Assembly (NCBI RefSeq): GCF_036010325.1
Contig: NZ_CP108549.1
Location: forward strand, 5,270,001-5,334,000
Length of the DNA stretch: 64,000 bases
DNA from: Streptomyces sp. NBC_01210
Lineage (GTDB): Bacteria > Actinomycetota > Actinomycetes > Streptomycetales > Streptomycetaceae
Reading direction: 5' to 3'
Below the pieces are notes generated by a model. It saw only the letters and a list, made by a program, of their open reading frames with translations. It made no database searches and had not been told where the DNA came from. How positions within the stretch are numbered: the first letter of the stretch is position 1; each line of letters begins with the position of its first letter. This document shows positions 16,110 to 24,607 of the stretch, in pieces. The translations under genes and the position numbers were made by a program.

Positions 16110-17785
16110 GTGAGCAGGACGTATGGGTTGCCGGCCTCAACCACGGAGCACACGACTCGTCCGCGGCGCTGCTGCGGAACGGTCAACTGGTTGCGGTCGT
16201 GGAGCAGGAGCGCTTCTCGCGGCGGAAAAGGGCGATGGACCAGCCTCCCGTCGAGGCGCTTGAGTGGTGCTTGAACCACGCGGGGATCACCCTGTCCGAC
16301 CTTTCCGCGATAGGTCTGGGAAGCGACCACGACGTCCTCGCCCAGTGGCTGGGGCTGACTCCTGAAGAGCGCAGGACGGAGCTGGATCTCGACAACCCGG
16401 AACGTCTCTTCCCGAAGAGCGTCTTCGGCGCGTCCGAGCTCCCGCCGGTCGTGCCGGTCCGCCATCACCTGGCGCACGCCGCCAGCGCGTACTGGGCCAG
16501 CGGCTACGAGGAATCCGCAGTCCTCGTTATCGACAACCGAGGCGAGGACGAGTCCACCACCCTGGCCTACGCCACGCCCGATGGCATAGAAACGCTCGAG
16601 TCCTACCCCATCGAACACTCCCTGGGACTCTTCTACCGAATCGCTACGCAATACGTTGGTCTGTACACCAAGGACGGCAACGCCGGCAAGCTCATGGGGC
16701 TGGCCTCGTACGGAAAGCCCCTCTACGAGGTCGGGCTGAGCCACACCCCGGACGGCCCCCGCTGGAAGGGTGTTCCGTCCGCGACCACGACCGGACGCGC
16801 ACTGCCGCCGGAGCGCACCCGGCAGCTGCTGGCCTTCCTGGAGGAACAAGCCTTCCCGTACACCGTGGGTCTGAAGGACGACATCTTCTCCTACATCGAC
16901 TTCGCGGCTTCGGTACAGACTGCGCTGGAGGACACCATCCTGGGTCTGCTGCGTGACCTCAAGGAGCGCACAGGCTCCGCCAACCTGTGCCTCGCCGGCG
17001 GTGTGGCCCTCAACTGCACTGCGAACGGGCGCATCGCCAAGGAGGCTCTGTTCGACAACGTCTACATCCAGCCCATGGCCCACGATGCCGGCTGCGCCCT
17101 CGGAGCCGCGTACGAGGCTACTCGTGAAGTGGCACCGCAGTCCTTCCGGCCCGATGTGATGGACCATGCGCTCTGGGGACCGGAGTACGGGGACGACGAG
17201 ATTCTGGCCGCCCTGGACAGCCGAGGTCTCCGGGGTGAGCGGCTCACTCCGGACGAGTTGGTCTCACAGGTGGCGTCGGTCATCGCTCAGGGGGGCATCG
17301 TTGCATGGCACCAGGGCAGGGCGGAGGCCGGGCCGCGGGCGCTCGGAGGGCGCAGCCTGCTGGGTGATCCCCGGCACCGCTCGACGCTCGTGCGGCTGAA
17401 CACCATCAAGAAGCGGGAGATGTGGCGCCCGCTGGCACCCAGTGTGCTTGCCGACAGCTACGAGAAGTACTTCGACGGCACACCGAACCCGTTCATGATC
17501 ATGGCGGCCGAGGTGCGTCCCGAAGTGCGGTCACTCATTCCCGCGGTGGTCCATGTGGACGGCTCCGCACGACCCCAGGCAGTGACCCGTGAGGCGAACC
17601 CTCGCTATGCGGCCCTTCTCGAGGCATTCGCACGGGAGTCCGGTATCCCGATTCTCGTCAATACGTCCTTCAACACCGCCGGCATGCCGCTGGTGAACCG
17701 CCCGGAGGAGTCGGTGGACACGTTCCTGGACACGGATATCGATGTGCTGGCGATCGGGTCCTTCCTGGTGCGCCGCCCCCAGTAG
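16106..17785 (+). CDS. NodU/CmcH/TobZ-type O-carbamoyltransferase
   Basis: A 559-residue carbamoyltransferase. The N-terminal Kae1-like domain starts with GLNHGAHDSSAAL, has EQERFSRRK, and carries the metal/catalytic histidines in RHHLAHAASAYW (His120, His121, His124), LAGGVALNC and MAHDAGCALGAA. The C-terminal YrdC-like half has AGPRALGGRSLL and VNTSFN. These enzymes use carbamoyl phosphate and ATP to make carbamoyl-AMP and transfer the carbamoyl group to a hydroxyl of an antibiotic or nodulation factor. The start ATG 16106 has AAGGGG seven bases upstream. It ends the forward operon, and a strong hairpin follows at 17807-17836. Acceptor unknown. Confidence 0.95.
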   Translation: MSEQDVWVAGLNHGAHDSSAALLRNGQLVAVVEQERFSRRKRAMDQPPVEALEWCLNHAGITLSDLSAIGLGSDHDVLAQWLGLTPEERRTELDLDNPERLFPKSVFGASELPPVVPVRHHLAHAASAYWASGYEESAVLVIDNRGEDESTTLAYATPDGIETLESYPIEHSLGLFYRIATQYVGLYTKDGNAGKLMGLASYGKPLYEVGLSHTPDGPRWKGVPSATTTGRALPPERTRQLLAFLEEQAFPYTVGLKDDIFSYIDFAASVQTALEDTILGLLRDLKERTGSANLCLAGGVALNCTANGRIAKEALFDNVYIQPMAHDAGCALGAAYEATREVAPQSFRPDVMDHALWGPEYGDDEILAALDSRGLRGERLTPDELVSQVASVIAQGGIVAWHQGRAEAGPRALGGRSLLGDPRHRSTLVRLNTIKKREMWRPLAPSVLADSYEKYFDGTPNPFMIMAAEVRPEVRSLIPAVVHVDGSARPQAVTREANPRYAALLEAFARESGIPILVNTSFNTAGMPLVNRPEESVDTFLDTDIDVLAIGSFLVRRPQ

Positions 17786-17806
17786 GGAAATGCCCCGGCA
17801 GCAGTT

Positions 17807-17836
17807 GCGGTGGCTGGTGCGGACACCAGCCACCGC
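17807..17836. terminator. Bidirectional hairpin terminator
   Basis: GCGGTGGCTGGTG at 17807-17819 pairs perfectly with CACCAGCCACCGC at 17824-17836 across a four-base CGGA loop. It lies between the converging carbamoyltransferase and methyltransferase genes and probably ends both transcripts. There is no U-tract, as is common in Streptomyces. Confidence 0.8.
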
Positions 17837-17862
17837 TCTGCGCGGACCACCGGCCGGGACGG

Positions 17863-19014
17863 TCACACCGGCCGGGACCGGTACTCCTGCCATGCCCCGA
17901 CTATGCGCATGATCAAGCTGGTGTCCCCTCGGAGTTCGAGCTTGCCACGGTAGTGCAGCTCCCAGAGGTCGGAGCGGCCCTCCAGCAGGGACACCAGGTC
18001 GCCGTTCGTGATGAGGGCGACACTGTCGAAACCGGTGTACGAGGAATCGTCAATGGCGTGCGGGCGGACGGTGACGCCGGCATCGGTGAGCACGACCTGC
18101 CAGGCGGACTTGGCATCCGGTTCTGCGAACAGCACGTCCCCATGACGTTCGCGTGCCACCGGTCCCAGCGCGTCGGGCAGCTCTTCGCTCAGCGCCCTGC
18201 TCAGATCGTCGACCGCGCTCGTGTGCGGAAACCCGACTTCCGTGCCCGGTCTCGATCCCACGGGCTTCGTGAGCTGCAGGGCCCCGAAGGAGTACTGCAG
18301 GACGCGCAGGTCGTGACCGTCCATGGTGCTGACGGGAAGTTTCACCGGTCCATCGGCGGCGAGCTCCGCGCCCGAGGGAGGTGTGGGAAGTTCACCGACG
18401 AGCGACAGCCCCGATGCGGAGATCAGCTCCAGCAGCCCCGGCACCGAGACAACGGGGTCGCTCACGCCCCTCGCGCCGTCGCCGTAGTCGAAAGTGAGCA
18501 GCAGGGTCCCGCCGTCAACCAGTACCCGTCGCGCCTCCTGCCAGAAGAGCCGCCGTCCCCACGTGGTCAAGCCCTCGTAGACGGAGACGGCGATGAGGCA
18601 GCTGAATGAGTTGTCGGGGAACGGCCAGGGCTCGTGTCCGTTGTAGAGCGACGACTTCAGCAGCCGGGAGACACCCGCCCGTTCTGCTCCCCGCTGCACG
18701 TCCTCATGCACGGCAGGGTCGACGTCCAGGACGTGGGTTTCGATACCCGAAGCGGCCATCATGTAACCCACAATGCTATTCCCTCCGCCGAATTCGAGAA
18801 CCGGCCCGGAAATCTCTCCGGACGCCCTTGTTCGATCAAGCTCGAGAAGTACGTGCACGGGTTCCCATATTCGCGCGAAGTCATGACGCAGCGGGATTCC
18901 GACCCCCTCGAGCTTCTCCTCGAGGGCCAGCATGTCACGCTTCTTCCGGTCGTACTCAGGCCTCTCGAGGAAATCAGCAAAACGGCGCACGATGACGTTG
19001 AATGAATCGGCCAT
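17863..19014 (-). CDS. SAM-dependent methyltransferase with C-terminal extension
   Basis: A 383-residue protein. The class I methyltransferase core spans about residues 45-215, with motif I VLEFGGG (residues 72-78), the acidic motif II in LDVDP (Asp97/Asp99), and a later DYGDG after a VLVDGGTLLLTF strand. The remaining 170 residues are an unrecognised domain. ATG at 19014 is preferred to the longer open frame because the upstream part runs into the neighbouring gene and is not protein-like. It is the last gene of a leftward group with the PhyH oxygenase and the tRNA-synthetase-like gene. Substrate unknown; N-, O- or C-methylation cannot be told from sequence. Confidence 0.85.
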   Translation of the reverse strand: MADSFNVIVRRFADFLERPEYDRKKRDMLALEEKLEGVGIPLRHDFARIWEPVHVLLELDRTRASGEISGPVLEFGGGNSIVGYMMAASGIETHVLDVDPAVHEDVQRGAERAGVSRLLKSSLYNGHEPWPFPDNSFSCLIAVSVYEGLTTWGRRLFWQEARRVLVDGGTLLLTFDYGDGARGVSDPVVSVPGLLELISASGLSLVGELPTPPSGAELAADGPVKLPVSTMDGHDLRVLQYSFGALQLTKPVGSRPGTEVGFPHTSAVDDLSRALSEELPDALGPVARERHGDVLFAEPDAKSAWQVVLTDAGVTVRPHAIDDSSYTGFDSVALITNGDLVSLLEGRSDLWELHYRGKLELRGDTSLIMRIVGAWQEYRSRPV

Positions 19015-19040
19015 CAGGCCCTCCCGATATGGAGCATGAA

Positions 19041-19838
19041 TTACCAACCGAACAGTTCCTGGACCGCGGCGGGCCAGGCTTCGAGCGTGGTGGCAGGGGC
19101 GGTCACCGATTCGTGGTACCGCCATTTCAGCCAGTTCCTCTTGTAGACCAGAGAGAGCATGCTCCGGGTTTGCGAGGAGTTGTTCGGCATGCCCCGGTGC
19201 CACATACGCACATCCCGAATGACAAGGGACCCGGCCGGCGCATTGAGTCTTCGGGAACTCAGCGCCTCGGCTCTCGCCTCGACCGGAAATTCAGATTCCT
19301 CGGCCCAATGCGAGTCCATCACGAGATGACTTCCCGGCCACACCTCAGTACTGCCGGTCTCGGACGTGAAGTCGCTCAACAGGACGTTGACAACAAGGGA
19401 GAACGGGGGAGTGGGTACGCTCATCTCCCCGTCGAACAGATGCGCATTGTCTCTGTGAATCCGCTGAGCGTCCGATCCTGGTCGGGCGAGGTTCGAATTG
19501 TAGTAGAGGATGCGCAGATCGTTCCCCAAGATCTCACGCATGCAATGCATCGCCAGGGGATTGGCGACCAGTTCCGTGGACTTGAAAATTCCGCGCAAGG
19601 GGGGCTGGATCTGATAGTGGCCATTCCCGCTGTGGCTCCGCTGCAGCCTGTCCGTATTACCCGATGAATGCAGTTCCTCGAACAGCGCCATGTATTCACC
19701 GCGGAGGGCCTTGACCAGGTCGGAGTTCAGCGCCCCTTCGAGCACGACATAGCCGGCATCACGGATATGCATCACGCTCTCTGCGAGATGGGCCGCCGAC
19801 AGCTTCCCCTCGGACAGCTCGGCAGAGGTGATTATCAT
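19041..19838 (-). CDS. PhyH-type Fe(II)/2-oxoglutarate oxygenase
   Basis: A 265-residue member of the phytanoyl-CoA dioxygenase family. The iron triad is visible: His128 and Asp130 (HRDNAH) and His214 (MWHRGMPNN), with Arg225 placed to bind 2-oxoglutarate. The segment VNVLLSDFTSETGSTEVWPGSH is characteristic. These enzymes hydroxylate or otherwise oxidise small molecules, and many act in natural product pathways. ATG 19838 follows GGGGAGA. It lies 104 bases after the tRNA-synthetase-like gene and 26 before the methyltransferase. A fragment of a second PhyH gene is at 23194-23340. Confidence 0.9.
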   Translation of the reverse strand: MIITSAELSEGKLSAAHLAESVMHIRDAGYVVLEGALNSDLVKALRGEYMALFEELHSSGNTDRLQRSHSGNGHYQIQPPLRGIFKSTELVANPLAMHCMREILGNDLRILYYNSNLARPGSDAQRIHRDNAHLFDGEMSVPTPPFSLVVNVLLSDFTSETGSTEVWPGSHLVMDSHWAEESEFPVEARAEALSSRRLNAPAGSLVIRDVRMWHRGMPNNSSQTRSMLSLVYKRNWLKWRYHESVTAPATTLEAWPAAVQELFGW

Positions 19839-19942
19839 CTGTTCTCCCCATTGCCTGTTCGGGTTCCACACATGCGGATGCCGGCATGGACGGCCTGCGA
19901 GAGGCCGTCCATGCCGGCGGCTCCGGAAAGCCGGGCGACTGC

Positions 19943-20860
19943 TTAGACGATGGCGTTGCCCTCGGTGATGACCGCCGGCCACTTCTTCGGGTCGAAGCCG
20001 TGCTGGAAAAGGAAGCCGATGACGAGCCGGTTGAGGCCCACCCCGCAGCAGCCGCTCCAGATCTCTTCGCCGGTGGTGCTGGTGATGCCGAAGGACTCCA
20101 GATGGTGGCTGCCTTCGATGGTGCATCCCGCGATCTCGTCGAAGTCCGCCGCAGTCAGCTCGCCCGGGGACTTGGCCTCACGCACACGCAGCTCGATGTC
20201 GATCACGGGCACTTCGCTCGGTACCTTCGCGTCGAGCGTGCGCTGGGTGACCTCGGGGATAGGCATGCAGCCCTCCCCGACTACCGTCTGAGTGGAGAGC
20301 CCGAGCTCCAAGAGCAGAGAGGTGACGCTGCCCAGGACCTCCTCCCGGATCTGAGTCGTCGCCTCAGGGGTGCCGAGCCAGACATGCTCGAACCGCAGGA
20401 ACTCCTTGGCGCGGAAGACACCGTCGAGTTCCTCCTCGCGCTCCTTCCGCCAGGTCCAGCCGCCCAGCGTCTCCACGACCTTCAGTGGAAGGTCCGTGAC
20501 ATCGATCGAGCTGTCCCGGAGGGAATGGTAGAAGGGCAGGCACTGCACCGGGTCGAGCACCTGCTCCCCGCCGTCCACCCTCCACAGAAGACCCGGCTTG
20601 AACTGGCTCAGCTTGAAGTCGTCGAGCGCCTGGGCGGGAATCATCCGAGGGAACGTGTGCTCGTTGAACCCCATGCCTGTTGCACGCTCACGCAAAAGGT
20701 TCTGGAGCCGACGGACCAGGGCGGTCCATTCCGCTCCGTAAACATATTGCCCGACACCGAACGACTTGATCCATTTCCTGTCCAATGCCTCCTGTGTTAC
20801 GTTCCCGCCCACCGGATCGACATCGACCAGCTTCAGGTCAACAACCTCAAAGAGTTCCAT
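19943..20860 (-). CDS. Orphan class II tRNA-synthetase-like ligase (SerRS / aa:carrier-protein ligase superfamily)
   Basis: A 305-residue protein consisting only of a class II catalytic core. Motif 2 is at about 150-158 (FRAKEFLRFE) with WLGTPE after it, and motif 3 is GVGLNR at 273-278. Cys107 (VQCLPF), Glu158 and Cys271/272 (SGCCGVG) match the Cys/Glu/Cys zinc set known in archaeal-type SerRS and in bacterial amino acid:[carrier protein] ligases. There is no N-terminal coiled-coil tRNA-binding arm, and the length fits the carrier-protein ligases (about 320). It should activate an amino acid with ATP and transfer it to something other than tRNA: an amine, a carrier or a peptide. No carrier protein gene is visible nearby. 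The amino acid cannot be read from the sequence. Confidence 0.85.
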   Translation of the reverse strand: MELFEVVDLKLVDVDPVGGNVTQEALDRKWIKSFGVGQYVYGAEWTALVRRLQNLLRERATGMGFNEHTFPRMIPAQALDDFKLSQFKPGLLWRVDGGEQVLDPVQCLPFYHSLRDSSIDVTDLPLKVVETLGGWTWRKEREEELDGVFRAKEFLRFEHVWLGTPEATTQIREEVLGSVTSLLLELGLSTQTVVGEGCMPIPEVTQRTLDAKVPSEVPVIDIELRVREAKSPGELTAADFDEIAGCTIEGSHHLESFGITSTTGEEIWSGCCGVGLNRLVIGFLFQHGFDPKKWPAVITEGNAIV

Positions 20861-21029
20861 TGTCTACCTCTCTGGCATTCTGATGCATGTTTTTTCGAAA
20901 GGCCTGCCGGTCAGGATAACCCACCAGCGATCTTTCCGCATATAACTGGGCTAATTGACTGATTGCATTCGATACCGGCATCCTGATTCGCACGCTTCTT
21001 TAAACGTTCGCTGCGACGGGGTGAATGCT
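20861..21029. promoter_or_regulatory. AT-rich divergent promoter region
   Basis: This 169-base gap separates the leftward ligase-oxygenase-methyltransferase group from the rightward GNAT/PIG-L group and is markedly richer in A and T than its surroundings (CATATAAC near 20940, TTGACT near 20955, a T-run near 20890). It is the only sensible place for promoters of both groups. Exact -10/-35 pairs cannot be assigned with confidence. Confidence 0.4.
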
Positions 21030-22058
21030 GTGGACATTGCAAGCGAGGCCATCTCCGCTCGTGCCGTGGAGTCATCGGCACGGCCGATGCTCCGCGGGCG
21101 TTCGGCGATTGATTTTGTTCAGAATGCGTGGCCGCAACTCACGCCGACCGAGTTTGTCTCGGCCGAGTGGATCCTTTCCGTATGGGAATTTCTCCCGGAG
21201 CTGGGTTCCCCTGCGGTTGTCGTATCTGGGAGCCATGCGGGATGGGGTGCGATCGCACTGACCGAGTCGCGGGGCGATGCAGGCCGCAGTCTTGTGGTCG
21301 CCGGCGCGCCGCTCGTCGACGAACACGAAGTGGTCACCTCCGGTCCCGTCGACGTCGACGCCGTTTCGCGTGATCTCGTGCACATCCTCCGACAGGAGGC
21401 GAAAACCGGCACAGCGGTGCAGCTGGACTGTGCCGTCCCGGACAGCCACCTGGCCCGCGCTCTGGCAGCGCACAGGGCACATTGGTCCCTTGAACCGGAA
21501 CCGGCTCCCGTCATCGATCTCTCCGCGCTGTCCGTCAACGCACTCCGGCACTCGAAGCGGCTGAATCGCCTGGCTCGTACCGGTCCGGTCACTTTCGACG
21601 TGATCGAAGGGCACCGGCTGACCGCTGCCGTGGGAACTTCTTTTGTCGAACGGCGGCTGATTTCCTGGGAAACACGCGGGCGCATCCACGAGCTGCCGGA
21701 CGTCGAGCGCTCTCCTGCCTTTCCGGTATTTCTCGGGGAGATGGTGCACCGGATGGCGGTCGACAGGAATGCGCGCCTGCATGTCGTCAGGGCCGGCGGC
21801 CGGACCGTGGCAGAAGACCTCATGCTCGGGCCGGTCAGTGATCCGCTCCTCTACATGCGGAGCTACGATCCGGCGTTCTCCGCGTGCAGCCCCGGGCGCA
21901 TTCTTCTCGAGCACACCCTGCTCGGCATGTCCGGATCGGCACTCCGGCGCCTGCGCACCGGCAGGGGTGACGAGGCCTACAAGCTGGCCGCAGGAGCGGA
22001 CCGGTCCTGTGTCATCACTGCCGTAGTGGGGCCGCACGGTTCAGGGCAGACGAAATGA
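21030..22058 (+). CDS. CelD/BcsL-type GNAT acyltransferase
   Basis: A protein of about 342 residues whose C-terminal half resembles the Acetyltransf_6 (CelD/BcsL) branch of the GNAT fold: a middle segment LRHSKRLNRL, then LHVVRAGGRTVAEDLML, YMRSYDPAFSACSPGRILLEH and RRLRTGRGDEAYK. This branch is related to FemX-type aminoacyl transferases, so acyl-CoA or an activated amino acid are both possible donors. The frame is open from TTG 20955; I prefer GTG 21030, with GGGGTGA about six bases upstream. It is divergent from the tRNA-synthetase-like gene, and the pairing of ligase and GNAT recalls MshC/MshD. Confidence 0.78.
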   Translation: MDIASEAISARAVESSARPMLRGRSAIDFVQNAWPQLTPTEFVSAEWILSVWEFLPELGSPAVVVSGSHAGWGAIALTESRGDAGRSLVVAGAPLVDEHEVVTSGPVDVDAVSRDLVHILRQEAKTGTAVQLDCAVPDSHLARALAAHRAHWSLEPEPAPVIDLSALSVNALRHSKRLNRLARTGPVTFDVIEGHRLTAAVGTSFVERRLISWETRGRIHELPDVERSPAFPVFLGEMVHRMAVDRNARLHVVRAGGRTVAEDLMLGPVSDPLLYMRSYDPAFSACSPGRILLEHTLLGMSGSALRRLRTGRGDEAYKLAAGADRSCVITAVVGPHGSGQTK

Positions 22059-22242
22059 TCCGGCCGTTCGGCCTGTTCGATCAGCACTTGATGAAGGAGT
22101 ACGACGGTGTCGCACGCTCACGCTCGTTCCGGACCTCCGGCAGCTCATCATGAACTCTCGCGTGAGGTGGGGACGGCTCGAGAAGCCCTCGCCGCCTTCC
22201 GGCGCACCCGGCTCCGCGATGGCTGCTGAAGGGCGGGAGCGC

Positions 22243-23094
22243 ATGGCCGGGAACACTGCAAACCCCTTCACTGTTGTCACACGGCTGGTGGTGCTGTCGC
22301 CGCACCTCGACGACACCGCCCTCTCCTGCGGCGCTGCCACGGCCGCTGCTGCGTCGGCGGGCACGGACGTGGTTTCGGTCACCGTCTTCGACGGCGAGCC
22401 GCAGGGCCAGCTGTCGGCCGCTGCCCGCGAGTTCCATCACGCCTGCGGCCTCGGCGACGACGCCATGTCCCACCGTCGCGCGGAGGACGACGCGGCGTTG
22501 GCCCGGCTCGGTGTCGTCCCGGTGCGGCTGGGACTGGCCGAAGCGCTGTACCGGCGCGATGCGGCCGGCGACCCTCGCTATCCGGGAGGCCAGGACATAT
22601 TCGGTCCGGGTTTCGGCCCCGGGTGCGGGACGGCCGCAGATGACCCGGGCGGTGACGCGGCTGCCCCCGACCCGTACGGCCTCGAGCCGGATGTCGTCGC
22701 TGAGGTCGCGCGGCGGCTCACCAGCCTGCCGGCCGTGCGGGAGGCGGAGCTGCTGCTGGCGCCGCTCGCCGTCGGCGGCCACGTCGACCACCGCATCACA
22801 GCGGCTGCCGCCCGGCAGCTGGATCGCCCGCTGCTGTGGTACGAGGACATCCCCTACGCGTTGTTCGACCGCTGTCGCGGCTGGCAGAAGACCCTGCGGC
22901 CCGCCGGACCGTTCGTGCACCGGGCGAGCACCGCGGACTGGGCGGCGAAGCTCGACGCGATCGACTGCTACGTCTCCCAGCACCCGGTGCTGTGGGAGGA
23001 GCCCGACCGGCGCAGGCAGGTGCTCACCGCGTACGGCACCTCGGTCGGAGCGGACGCCGCGCCGGCCGAGCGGTACTGGAGAGACCGGGGCTGA
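22243..23094 (+). CDS. PIG-L/LmbE family N-deacetylase (intact)
   Basis: A 283-residue zinc-dependent deacetylase. His21, Asp23 and Asp24 lie in SPHLDDTAL, and His180, Asp182 and His183 in LAVGGHVDHR, the two metal and catalytic motifs of the LmbE/PIG-L fold used by MshB, BshB and antibiotic GlcNAc deacetylases. It would remove an N-acyl group from an amino sugar, exposing the amine for later acylation. The frame is open from 22150, but I favour ATG 22243, with GAAGGG nine bases upstream. A Gly/Asp/Pro-rich insert (about 108-146) is unusual. A broken paralog lies at 15571-16109, so this copy may have taken over. Confidence 0.87.
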   Translation: MAGNTANPFTVVTRLVVLSPHLDDTALSCGAATAAAASAGTDVVSVTVFDGEPQGQLSAAAREFHHACGLGDDAMSHRRAEDDAALARLGVVPVRLGLAEALYRRDAAGDPRYPGGQDIFGPGFGPGCGTAADDPGGDAAAPDPYGLEPDVVAEVARRLTSLPAVREAELLLAPLAVGGHVDHRITAAAARQLDRPLLWYEDIPYALFDRCRGWQKTLRPAGPFVHRASTADWAAKLDAIDCYVSQHPVLWEEPDRRRQVLTAYGTSVGADAAPAERYWRDRG

Positions 23095-23193
23095 CCGCTG
23101 CGCTCTCCGTGTAGGCCCTCTCCCGACCCCGCCTGCCCAGCCAGCGCCTGTCCGCGACTCACCGGCCGGCCCGATCCCTTCAGGAGCGACTGA

Positions 23194-23340
23194 GCGAATG
23201 AGACGGAGCGCTATCTCTTCGACCTCAACGGCTACATCGTGCTGCGTGGCGTGCTGGACGTCGAGCAACTGAAACAGCTGTACAGCGCGGTGGACGCGGC
23301 GGAGGTCCCGGATCTGTTAGCCACGGACTGGAAGCCGTCG
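23194..23340 (+). pseudogene. N-terminal fragment of a PhyH-type oxygenase
   Basis: After a stop at 23191-23193 the frame reads ETERYLFDLNGYIVLRGVL then DVEQLKQLYSAVDAAEV, the usual first 40 residues of a phytanoyl-CoA dioxygenase family protein. There is no in-frame ATG; the nearest ATG (23198) is in another frame. The frame runs on to 23553 but loses any PhyH character after about 23340, and no iron-binding HxD...H follows. A TTA codon is at 23317-23319. It looks like a decayed gene of the island, related to the intact oxygenase at 19041-19838. Confidence 0.6.
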
Positions 23341-23365
23341 AGCACGGCGCAGCGCGTTCTTGGGA

Positions 23366-24490
23366 TTACCGCGAGAATCGGCCGACGGAGCGACGGAAGG
23401 TGCTCATGCCCACGAGCAGGGGCTTTTCAGGCTCGTGCGCCGATCGGCGACCGGCAGCCCGCTTCATTCCCGCCGGTCCGGCGGCTCGTCGGCCGCCCAC
23501 GAGGACCGTGGCCGGGTGACCGTTCACGAGGATCTCATGGGTCGCATCGATGACGAAGGAAACGTCTTCCATGCTTTCACGGAAAAGGGGAGCGCTTCTC
23601 CGCGCACAGAGTAGTACGAACCTTCCGGTCTTGGGGTTGAGGGCCCGGTCGAAGGATCCGGAGACGGCGCGCGTGAACTCCGGGTACGGCATGGCCACGT
23701 CCTCGTGTTCCCCCCATGGGGGGTCGGTGACGATGACATCGACTGTTCCGTCCGCGATCGACGGAAGGGTGAGGGCGTCATCGGCAAGAAAGCGTACGCG
23801 CCGGTCGCCCGTCAGTTCGCTCGGGAATTCCTTCCGATGCGAGCTCAACTCCGTATCGGAGTAGAGGATCTCACGGGCAGGCATATCCAGCCGGGCAAGG
23901 ACGAACGACCCACTGCCCGCGAAGGGGTCGAGGTAGACGTCCTGAGGCGTGGGGTCCGATGCCAGCACGAACATCGACGACAGTTCGTAGGAGACCGCCC
24001 CACGGGCCTTCTTCGGGCGCGCCGCTTTGGGGAGCCTCGCGCAGAACAGCAGTTCGCGCAGGTCAAGGCGGCCGATGACCCAGTACTCCTCACAAAGGCC
24101 CCGCGGCTCCACGCGGCTACCCGTGCCGGCGGCCACGGTCCGCTCGATATCCCTTTTCGCTCCCTGCTCGATCGAAGACAGTTCGCCGTCGATGTGCGCC
24201 ATCACGCGAAATCCACGAGAGCGGTCGGGGAGGGAAGGGAAGGGCTTTTCACCCAGCGTCCGAGAGAGCTGCCTTACGCTCTGATCGACACTGCTCCGCC
24301 GCGTTTTCGCGATGACCACGAATGCATTCTTGACAAAGGGAATCGACGACACTCGATCCGCTTTCGAGGTCGAGTCGAAGATCATCGCGCTGTCGTCTTG
24401 GTAGTGAATGCTGAAATTTTCGACGTAATGCGAGACGGCATCGGCGACGAGTTCACTGGTCCCGGCTGGATATTGAATGAAATAGCGCAC
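23366..24490 (-). CDS. THUMP-domain RNA methyltransferase (UPF0020/Trm-like)
   Basis: A 374-residue protein. The N-terminal 150 residues fit a THUMP-type RNA-binding region (RGFRVMAHIDGE at about 92-103). The methyltransferase domain has RPKKARGAVSYELSSM, motif I DPFAGSGSF (188-196) and catalytic motif IV DPPWGEHE from Asp256, the D/N-PPW/Y type used for N-methylation of RNA bases, usually guanine N2. The last 40 residues are basic and Gly/Arg-rich. It is read from GTG 24490 with no strong ribosome site. It converges on the island's PIG-L/PhyH end, so it may belong to the island as a resistance or RNA-modifying gene. Target (tRNA or rRNA) unknown. Confidence 0.85.
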   Translation of the reverse strand: MRYFIQYPAGTSELVADAVSHYVENFSIHYQDDSAMIFDSTSKADRVSSIPFVKNAFVVIAKTRRSSVDQSVRQLSRTLGEKPFPSLPDRSRGFRVMAHIDGELSSIEQGAKRDIERTVAAGTGSRVEPRGLCEEYWVIGRLDLRELLFCARLPKAARPKKARGAVSYELSSMFVLASDPTPQDVYLDPFAGSGSFVLARLDMPAREILYSDTELSSHRKEFPSELTGDRRVRFLADDALTLPSIADGTVDVIVTDPPWGEHEDVAMPYPEFTRAVSGSFDRALNPKTGRFVLLCARRSAPLFRESMEDVSFVIDATHEILVNGHPATVLVGGRRAAGPAGMKRAAGRRSAHEPEKPLLVGMSTFRRSVGRFSR

Positions 24491-24607
24491 TCATTGAGAG
24501 TACACCGGCGTTCATGCCTCGGTGTCGCCACCGCAGCCCGGCATCCAGGGTCTGCTCGGGGCCGGGGATGCGCGGCGCCGGCCGCCCCACGGGGCTCCGG
24601 TCGCCGC

